Shown: in pieces, positions 58,822 through 64,000 of the stretch
Numbering within the stretch: the first letter of the stretch is position 1
Layout: every line of letters starts with the position of its first letter
NCBI RefSeq assembly: GCF_030929495.1
Contig: NZ_JAVFWN010000017.1
Span: 102,061-166,060 of the forward strand
Length of the DNA stretch: 64,000 nucleotides
From: Nocardioides sp. LHD-245
GTDB lineage: Bacteria > Actinomycetota > Actinomycetes > Propionibacteriales > Nocardioidaceae
Direction of reading: 5' to 3'
Position numbers and translations under genes: made by a program
Notes under the pieces: model-generated
The model's database searches: none
What the model was told of the DNA's origin: nothing
The model's input: the letters and a program-made list of their open reading frames with translations, nothing else

Positions 58822-59744
58822 CCCGCTCGTTCCTCCGCGACGACGACCTGACCCCGGCCGAGCAGGCCGAGGTGCTCGACCTGGCCGCGGACCTCAAGGC
58901 GCACCCCTACGACAGCAAGCCGCTCGCCGGGCCCCGCACCGTCGCGATGATCTTCGACAAGCCGACGCTGCGGACCCAGGCGTCCTTCGCCGCCGGCATC
59001 GCCGAGCTCGGCGGCCACCCGATGCTCGTCGACGGCACCCTGGCCGGCATCGGCAAGCGCGAGTCGGTCGCCGACGTCGCCCGGGTGCTCGGCCGCCAGG
59101 CCGCGCAGATCGTGTGGCGCACCTACGCGCAGGCCAGCCTCGACGAGATGGCCGCGTACGCCGGTGTCCCGGTCGTCAACGCGCTGACCGACGACTTCCA
59201 CCCGTGCCAGCTGCTCGCCGACCTGCTCACGATCCGGGAGCGCAAGGGCGAGCTGGCGGGCCTGACCGCGACCTTCCTCGGCGACGGCGCCTGCAACATG
59301 GGCAACTCGTGGCTGCTCGCCGGCGCCACCGCCGGGATGCACGTGCGGATCAGTGGCCCCAGCGGCTACGTCCCCGCGCCCGCGATGTTCGATCGGGCCG
59401 GCGAGATCGGAGCCGCCACCGGCGGATCCGGCACGGCTGTCGCCGACCCGCGCGACGCGGTCGCCGGCGCCGACATCGTGATCACCGACACCTGGGTGTC
59501 GATGGGCAAGGAGGACGAGGCGTCCGAGCGGCGCGCGGTCTTCGGCCCCTGGTCGGTGACGCCCGACCTGGTCGCCGCCGCGAAGTCCGACGCCATGGTG
59601 TTGCACTGCCTGCCGGCGTACCGCGGGATGGAGATCGCCGCCGAGGTCCTCGACGGCCCGCGCAGCGTCGTGTGGGACGAGGCCGAGAACCGTCGTCACG
59701 CGCAGAAGGCGATCCTGACCTGGCTCGAGGGCCGGCGGTCCTGA
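58818..59744 (+). CDS. argF: Ornithine carbamoyltransferase
   Basis: This 308-residue transferase makes citrulline from ornithine and carbamoyl phosphate. FHPCQLLADLLTI, DTWVSMGKEDEA and HCLPAYRG are the expected carbamoyl-phosphate and ornithine motifs. The usual S-T-R-T-R phosphate loop reads K-P-T-L-R-T-Q here (near residue 50), keeping T-x-R-T only in part. The operon position between argD and argR supports ArgF. The GTG start overlaps the argD stop. Confidence 0.92.
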   Translation: MTRSFLRDDDLTPAEQAEVLDLAADLKAHPYDSKPLAGPRTVAMIFDKPTLRTQASFAAGIAELGGHPMLVDGTLAGIGKRESVADVARVLGRQAAQIVWRTYAQASLDEMAAYAGVPVVNALTDDFHPCQLLADLLTIRERKGELAGLTATFLGDGACNMGNSWLLAGATAGMHVRISGPSGYVPAPAMFDRAGEIGAATGGSGTAVADPRDAVAGADIVITDTWVSMGKEDEASERRAVFGPWSVTPDLVAAAKSDAMVLHCLPAYRGMEIAAEVLDGPRSVVWDEAENRRHAQKAILTWLEGRRS

Positions 59745-59745
59745 C

Positions 59746-60270
59746 ATGAACGAGCACGCCCTGACCCCGATGACGAAGAGTGCCCGACTGGCGCTCGTCG
59801 TCGAGCTCCTGGAGACCCGCGAGGTGCGCTCCCAGCCCGAGCTCGCCGACCTCCTCGGCGGCCGGGGCGTGCACGTCACCCAGGCCACGCTCAGCCGCGA
59901 CCTCGTCGAGCTCGACGCGGTCCGGGTCCGCTCGGCGAGCGGCGCCCTCGTCTACGCGGTCCCCGCCGAGGGCGGCGACCGCTCACCTGTCACGGGGGAG
60001 AGCGCCGCCTCCCAGCACCGGCTGTCCCGGCTGGCCTCCGAGCTGCTGGTCAGCGCCGAGGCCAGCGCCAACCTGGTCGTCCTGCGCACTCCGCCGGGTG
60101 CGGCGCAGTTCCTGGCCAGCGCGATCGACAAGGTGGAGCTCTCCGATGTGCTCGGGACCATCGCGGGCGACGACACTGTGCTCGTGATCGGGCGCGATCC
60201 TGCCGGGGGAGACGCCCTGGCCCACAAGTTCACCGCACTCGCCGAGGGCGACACCCGAAAGGAACCATGA
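59746..60270 (+). CDS. argR: Arginine repressor
   Basis: This 174-residue ArgR has an N-terminal winged helix (SQPELADLL, VTQATLSRDLVEL) and a C-terminal arginine-binding hexamerisation domain (LRTPPGAAQFLASAIDKVELSDVLGTIAGDDTVLVIGR). It represses arg genes when arginine is bound and probably acts on the argC promoter. It starts one base after the argF stop and its stop lies within the argG ribosome-binding region. Confidence 0.95.
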   Translation: MNEHALTPMTKSARLALVVELLETREVRSQPELADLLGGRGVHVTQATLSRDLVELDAVRVRSASGALVYAVPAEGGDRSPVTGESAASQHRLSRLASELLVSAEASANLVVLRTPPGAAQFLASAIDKVELSDVLGTIAGDDTVLVIGRDPAGGDALAHKFTALAEGDTRKEP

Positions 60271-60271
60271 G

Positions 60272-61702
60272 TTGAGCAAGGTCCTGACCTCCCTTCCCCA
60301 GGGGGAGCGCGTCGGCATCGCCTTCTCCGGCGGCCTCGACACCTCCGTGGCCGTGGCGTGGATGCGCGACAAGGGTGCGATCCCGTGCACCTACACGGCC
60401 GACATCGGTCAGCCCGACGAGCCCGACATCGCCGGCGTCCCCGTCCGGGCCCGCGAGTACGGCGCCGAGATCGCCCGCGCTGTCGACATCAAGCCCCAGC
60501 TGGTCGAGGAGGGCCTCGCCGCCCTGGCGTGCGGCGCCTTCCACATCCGCTCGGGCGCCAAGGCCTACTTCAACACGACCCCGCTCGGCCGCGCCGTCAC
60601 CGGCACCATGCTCGTGCGCGCCATGCAGGCCGACGACGTCAACATCTGGGGCGACGGCTCGACCTACAAGGGCAATGACATCGAGCGGTTCTACCGCTAC
60701 GGCCTGATGGCCAACCCCGAGCTGCGCATCTACAAGCCGTGGCTCGACGCCGACTTCGTCGCCGAGCTCGGCGGCCGCCACGAGATGAGCGAGTGGCTCG
60801 TCGCGCACGGCCTGCCCTACCGGGACTCCACCGAGAAGGCCTACTCCACCGACGCCAACATCTGGGGTGCGACGCACGAGGCCAAGACCCTCGAGCACCT
60901 CGACGTCTCGCTCGAGATCGTCGAGCCGATCATGGGCGTGAAGTTCTGGGACCCGTCCGTCGCGATCGAGACCGAGGACGTGTCGATCACGTTCGAGGCC
61001 GGCCGGCCGGTCGCCGTCAACGGCCGTCGGTACGACGACCCGGTCGCCCTGGTCGTCGAGGCCAACGCGATCGGGGGTCGCCACGGCCTGGGCATGTCCG
61101 ACCAGATCGAGAACCGGATCATCGAGGCGAAGTCCCGCGGCATCTACGAGGCGCCCGGCATGGCGCTGCTGTTCGCGGCGTACGAGCGGCTGCTCAACGC
61201 GATCCACAACGAGGACACCCTCGCCAACTACCACCTGGAGGGCCGCAAGCTCGGCCGCCTGCTCTACGAGGGCCGCTGGCTCGACCCGCAGGCGCTGATG
61301 CTGCGGGAGTCGATCCAGCGCTGGATCGCCTCGCTCGTCACCGGCACGGTGACGCTGCGGCTGCGTCGTGGCGACGACTACACGATCCTGCGCACCGAGG
61401 GCGAGAACTTCTCCTACCACCCGGAGAAGCTCTCGATGGAGCGCGTCGAGAACGCCGCCTTCGGCCCGACCGACCGCATCGGCCAGCTCACCATGCGCAA
61501 CCTCGACATCGCCGACTCGCGCGCGAAGCTCGAGGCGTACGCCGCCCAGCCCCTCGACCAGGGCACGGTCCTGGTCGAGCACGGCACCTTGTTCGGCGAG
61601 CTGCCGGCAGGCGGCTACGATCAGATCACCGCCAACCCCGACGGCGGCGACGAGGGCGAGGCGATCCTCGAGGAGGCCGCCATGGAGCTCGGGACCGACT
61701 GA
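60272..61702 (+). CDS. argG: Argininosuccinate synthase
   Basis: This 476-residue synthase joins citrulline and aspartate using ATP. The ATP loop is AFSGGLDTSVAVAWM; the protein is of the longer ArgG subtype with NTTPLGRAVTGTMLVRAM and IWGDGSTYKGNDIERFYRYG. The start is TTG at 60272 with AAAGGA upstream; the nearby ATG at 60267 opens a frame that stops at once. It is two bases from the argR stop, so the genes are coupled. Confidence 0.94.
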   Translation: MSKVLTSLPQGERVGIAFSGGLDTSVAVAWMRDKGAIPCTYTADIGQPDEPDIAGVPVRAREYGAEIARAVDIKPQLVEEGLAALACGAFHIRSGAKAYFNTTPLGRAVTGTMLVRAMQADDVNIWGDGSTYKGNDIERFYRYGLMANPELRIYKPWLDADFVAELGGRHEMSEWLVAHGLPYRDSTEKAYSTDANIWGATHEAKTLEHLDVSLEIVEPIMGVKFWDPSVAIETEDVSITFEAGRPVAVNGRRYDDPVALVVEANAIGGRHGLGMSDQIENRIIEAKSRGIYEAPGMALLFAAYERLLNAIHNEDTLANYHLEGRKLGRLLYEGRWLDPQALMLRESIQRWIASLVTGTVTLRLRRGDDYTILRTEGENFSYHPEKLSMERVENAAFGPTDRIGQLTMRNLDIADSRAKLEAYAAQPLDQGTVLVEHGTLFGELPAGGYDQITANPDGGDEGEAILEEAAMELGTD

Positions 61703-61703
61703 G

Positions 61704-62177
61704 GTGCACCACGAGCCGACCCGGCGCACGGTGGCGCGGGTGCTGCCGGTCAGCAGCGAGGGCAAGGTCCTCCTGCTGCTCGGCTGCGACCCGGCGGTGC
61801 CGGAGGTGCGCTACTGGTTCACCGTCGGGGGAGCCGCCGACGAGGGGGAGACCCTCGCCCGGGCCGCCGCCCGCGAGCTGCGGGAGGAGACGGGCATCGT
61901 CGTCGACCCCGCCGAGCTCGGTGCGCCGTTCGGCACGTTCGAGGTGGAGTTCTCCTGGGACGGGCGCGCCTACGTCAACGACTCGACGCTGTTCGCGCTC
62001 GCCCTCGACGAGACGCCCATCAGCTTCGACGGTCTCGACCGGCTGGAGTCGCAGTCGATCTTCGACGCCGCCTGGTGGACCCCTGAGGATCTCGACGACG
62101 ACGGCCGCGCGGTCGACCCGCGGCTGATCGACCAGATGCGGGCGGCCATCGCGCACGTCCGGGGAGGAACTTCATGA
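61704..62177 (+). CDS. NUDIX hydrolase
   Basis: This 157-residue NUDIX protein has a complete Nudix box, GGAADEGE-TLARAAA-RELREETGI (about residues 37-60), giving the metal-binding helix. It cleaves a nucleoside-diphosphate-linked compound; the substrate cannot be told. It sits between argG and argH, starting one base after argG and overlapping argH by ATGA. A link to arginine synthesis is not obvious. Confidence 0.87.
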   Translation: MHHEPTRRTVARVLPVSSEGKVLLLLGCDPAVPEVRYWFTVGGAADEGETLARAAARELREETGIVVDPAELGAPFGTFEVEFSWDGRAYVNDSTLFALALDETPISFDGLDRLESQSIFDAAWWTPEDLDDDGRAVDPRLIDQMRAAIAHVRGGTS

Positions 62178-63622
62178 ACGACGCGAGCACCGCTGGGCAG
62201 ACGCAGGGCGGCAAGCTGTGGGGCGGCCGCTTCGCGGGCGGTCCGTCGCCGGAGCTCGAGGCGCTGTCCCGCTCGACCCACTTCGACTGGCGCCTGGGGC
62301 TGTACGACATCGCCGGGTCGCACGCGCACGCCAAGGCGCTCGGCGCGGCCGGCCTGCTCACCGCCGACGAGGAGACCGAGCTCCACCGCGGGCTCGACGC
62401 CTTGGCCCGCCGGTTCGCCGACGGCTCGCTGCGGCCGGACCCCTCCGACGAGGACGTCCACGGCGCGCTCGAGCGGCTCCTCATCGAGGAGGTCGGCACC
62501 GAGGTGGGCGGCAAGCTGCGGGCCGGACGCTCGCGCAACGACCAGATCGCGACGCTGTTCCGGTGCTACCTGCTCGACCACTCGGTCGCCGTCGCCGAAC
62601 TGGTCCTCGACCTGGTCGACGCGCTCGCCGGTCAGGCCGAGCAGCACCTGACCTCGGTGGGCGGGGGACCCGCGATCATGCCGGGCCGCACCCACCTGCA
62701 GCACGCCCAGCCCGTCCTGCTGTCCCACCACCTGCTCGCGCACGCGTGGGCCCTGCTCCGTGACGTCGACCGGCTCGCCGACTGGCGACGCCGGGTGGCC
62801 GGCGACTCGCCGTACGGCTCCGGGGCCCTGGCCGGCCAGAGCCTCGGGCTCGACCCGGAGCTGGTCGCCCGGGAACTCGGGTTCACCGGCTCGACGGCCA
62901 ACTCGATCGACGGGACGGCGTCGCGCGACTTCGTCGCCGAGTTCGCATTCGTCGCCGCCCAGATCGGCGTCGACATCAGCCGGATAGCCGAGGAGATCAT
63001 CCTCTGGGCGACCAAGGAGTTCGGCTTCGCGACGCTCCACGACTCGTGGTCGACGGGCTCGAGCATCATGCCGCAGAAGAAGAACCCGGACATCTCCGAG
63101 CTCGCCCGCGGCAAGGCGGGCCGCCTGGTCGGCAACCTGACCGGGCTGCTCACGACCCTCAAGGCCCTCCCGCTCGCCTACAACCGCGATCTGCAGGAGG
63201 ACAAGGAGCCGGTCTTCGACTCCGTCGACACCCTCGAGGTGCTCCTGCCAGCGTTCACCGGCCAGGTGGCGACCCTGGTGTTCGACACGGACCGGATGGG
63301 CGAGCTCGCGCCCCAGGGTTTCTCGCTCGCCACCGACATCGCGGAGTGGCTCGTGAAGCAGGGAGTCCCGTTCCGCGTCGCCCACGAGCTCGCCGGCGCC
63401 TGCGTGCGCGCGTGCGAGGGTCGCGGCATCGAGCTCGACGAGCTCACCGACGACCAGTTCGCGGCCATCTCGCCCCACCTCACGCCCGATGTCCGCTCCG
63501 TCCTGACGGTCGAGGGATCGGTCGCGTCGCGTGACGGCCGGGGCGGCACCGCACCGGCGCGCGTCGCCGAACAGCTCGCTGACCTGCGCAAACGCGTCCA
63601 GGAGACCCGCGCCGGCCGCTGA
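62174..63622 (+). CDS. argH: Argininosuccinate lyase
   Basis: This 482-residue member of the fumarase/aspartase superfamily performs the last step of arginine synthesis. It has GRSRNDQIAT, GRTHLQHAQP and the signature loop GSSIMPQKKNP. The N terminus (KLWGGRFAGGPSPELEALSRS) is typical. The ATG overlaps the NUDIX stop, and GGGAGGAAC precedes it. It is the last gene of the operon and is followed by the rRNA promoter region. Confidence 0.96.
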   Translation: MNDASTAGQTQGGKLWGGRFAGGPSPELEALSRSTHFDWRLGLYDIAGSHAHAKALGAAGLLTADEETELHRGLDALARRFADGSLRPDPSDEDVHGALERLLIEEVGTEVGGKLRAGRSRNDQIATLFRCYLLDHSVAVAELVLDLVDALAGQAEQHLTSVGGGPAIMPGRTHLQHAQPVLLSHHLLAHAWALLRDVDRLADWRRRVAGDSPYGSGALAGQSLGLDPELVARELGFTGSTANSIDGTASRDFVAEFAFVAAQIGVDISRIAEEIILWATKEFGFATLHDSWSTGSSIMPQKKNPDISELARGKAGRLVGNLTGLLTTLKALPLAYNRDLQEDKEPVFDSVDTLEVLLPAFTGQVATLVFDTDRMGELAPQGFSLATDIAEWLVKQGVPFRVAHELAGACVRACEGRGIELDELTDDQFAAISPHLTPDVRSVLTVEGSVASRDGRGGTAPARVAEQLADLRKRVQETRAGR

Positions 63623-63802
63623 GGGCCACCCCGATTTGCAACGAGGGGGACAGGTGCTGTTAATGTTCATCTCGTTGCGGGGAACGCAGCAAGACCTCCG
63701 GGGCAAGGCCTCAAACAAGAGGGCTTCGCTACGTCCGCACACCGTCTCGACGGTGTCTGCAACACGGTTCAGACCCGGCTCTGAGACTCCAGAAGACCGG
63801 AG

Positions 63803-63831
63803 TTGACGAGCGGGATCCGAACCAGTAACGT
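63803..63831 (+). promoter_or_regulatory. rRNA operon promoter (TTGACG - 17 nt - TAACGT)
   Basis: TTGACG (63803-63808) and TAACGT (63826-63831) are spaced by exactly 17 nt and lie about 60 nt before boxA. This is the best sigma-70-type promoter in the window. The inverted repeat ACTCC...GGAGT (63786-63803) abuts the -35 box. Confidence 0.8.
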
Positions 63832-63890
63832 TTCACAGGTTGCCCCGCGACCGAAGGCCCAACAGGGTCGGAGGCGCGAGTGCGTGTGAT

Positions 63891-63904
63891 GTTTGAGAAC
63901 TCAA
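63891..63904 (+). promoter_or_regulatory. rRNA antitermination boxA
   Basis: GTTTGAGAACTCAA followed by CAGTGTG is the conserved leader sequence found just upstream of actinobacterial 16S rRNA genes and contains the Nus-factor boxA. It shows that an rRNA operon starts on this strand. Confidence 0.85.
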
Positions 63905-64000
63905 CAGTGTGTCATGCATAGATTGTTGTGACGTTTGTGTGCACTCGGATCTTGATGGTTTGGGTGTGTGTTTTCGGCAATGATGATTCTGATGACAGTT

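Larger units (their letters stand above)
63623..64000 (+). promoter_or_regulatory. Upstream region and leader of an rRNA operon
   Basis: This 378-nt stretch holds no coding sequence. A first promoter-like pair is TTGCAA (63636-63641) and TAATGT (63661-63666), with 19-nt spacing. A perfect hairpin ACACCGTC-TC-GACGGTGT spans 63739-63756. The strong promoter at 63803 and a boxA at 63891 follow. The composition becomes AT-rich toward the right edge, as in 16S rRNA leaders. The 16S gene itself is outside the window. Confidence 0.8.

Noticed and set aside
63623..64000. tRNA gene in the region before the rRNA operon
   Set aside because: No cloverleaf with acceptor, TTC-loop and anticodon arms could be found by eye.

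Overview
The window comes from a high-GC actinobacterium, most likely a Nocardioides-like member of the Propionibacteriales. The evidence is an mce operon, a KstR regulator with matching operators, a WS/DGAT-type acyltransferase, a DUF222/HNH (13E12-type) gene, frequent GTG starts, ATGA/GTGA overlaps between genes, and many start codons placed 6-9 nt after a TAnnnT -10 hexamer (leaderless mRNAs). No IS element, prophage, CRISPR array or tRNA was found. A ribosomal RNA operon begins at the right edge.

Region 1 (1-25.9 kb) is a steroid (cholesterol-type) uptake and degradation island. It starts inside an mce4-like transporter operon (mceB to mceF plus two Mce-associated proteins). A 162-nt palindrome follows, then an operon for a ferredoxin reductase, a flavin/F420 enzyme, a 3Fe-4S ferredoxin and two hydroxysteroid-type dehydrogenases. 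kstR comes next, divergent from a glycosyltransferase/methyltransferase/alpha-alpha-toroid cluster of unknown product. A fused acyl-CoA dehydrogenase (FadE34-like), a LipC-like esterase, a WS/DGAT enzyme and an alpha/beta hydrolase follow. The island ends with the operon for the last side-chain cycle: fused ChsE1-ChsE2, ChsH2 split into MaoC and DUF35 proteins, ChsH1 and Ltp2. Five sites matching the KstR consensus TNNAACNNGTTNNA (one degenerate) lie in the intergenic promoters and tie the island together.

Region 2 (25.9-41.2 kb) holds a frameshifted HNH gene, a cupin protein, a YjbR-like protein, the FMN-riboswitch-controlled ribD-ribE-ribBA-ribH operon, hisE-hisG, a PH-domain membrane protein, a 1306-residue secreted beta-helix protein with eight Ig-like repeats, and an aldose-epimerase / kinase / PLP-racemase-like group.

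Region 3 (41.2-54 kb) holds infC-rpmI-rplT with an attenuator-like leader and an ATC start for infC, an rRNA/tRNA 2'-O-methyltransferase gene with a perfect terminator hairpin inside its coding sequence, a histidine kinase, a DinB protein, pheST, a large AfsR/SARP-type regulator and a DrrAB-like ABC exporter.

Region 4 (54-63.6 kb) is a complete arginine operon, argC-(ACT protein)-argJ-argB-argD-argF-argR-argG-(NUDIX)-argH, mostly translationally coupled. The last 378 bases carry the promoter and boxA leader of an rRNA operon whose 16S gene lies just outside.
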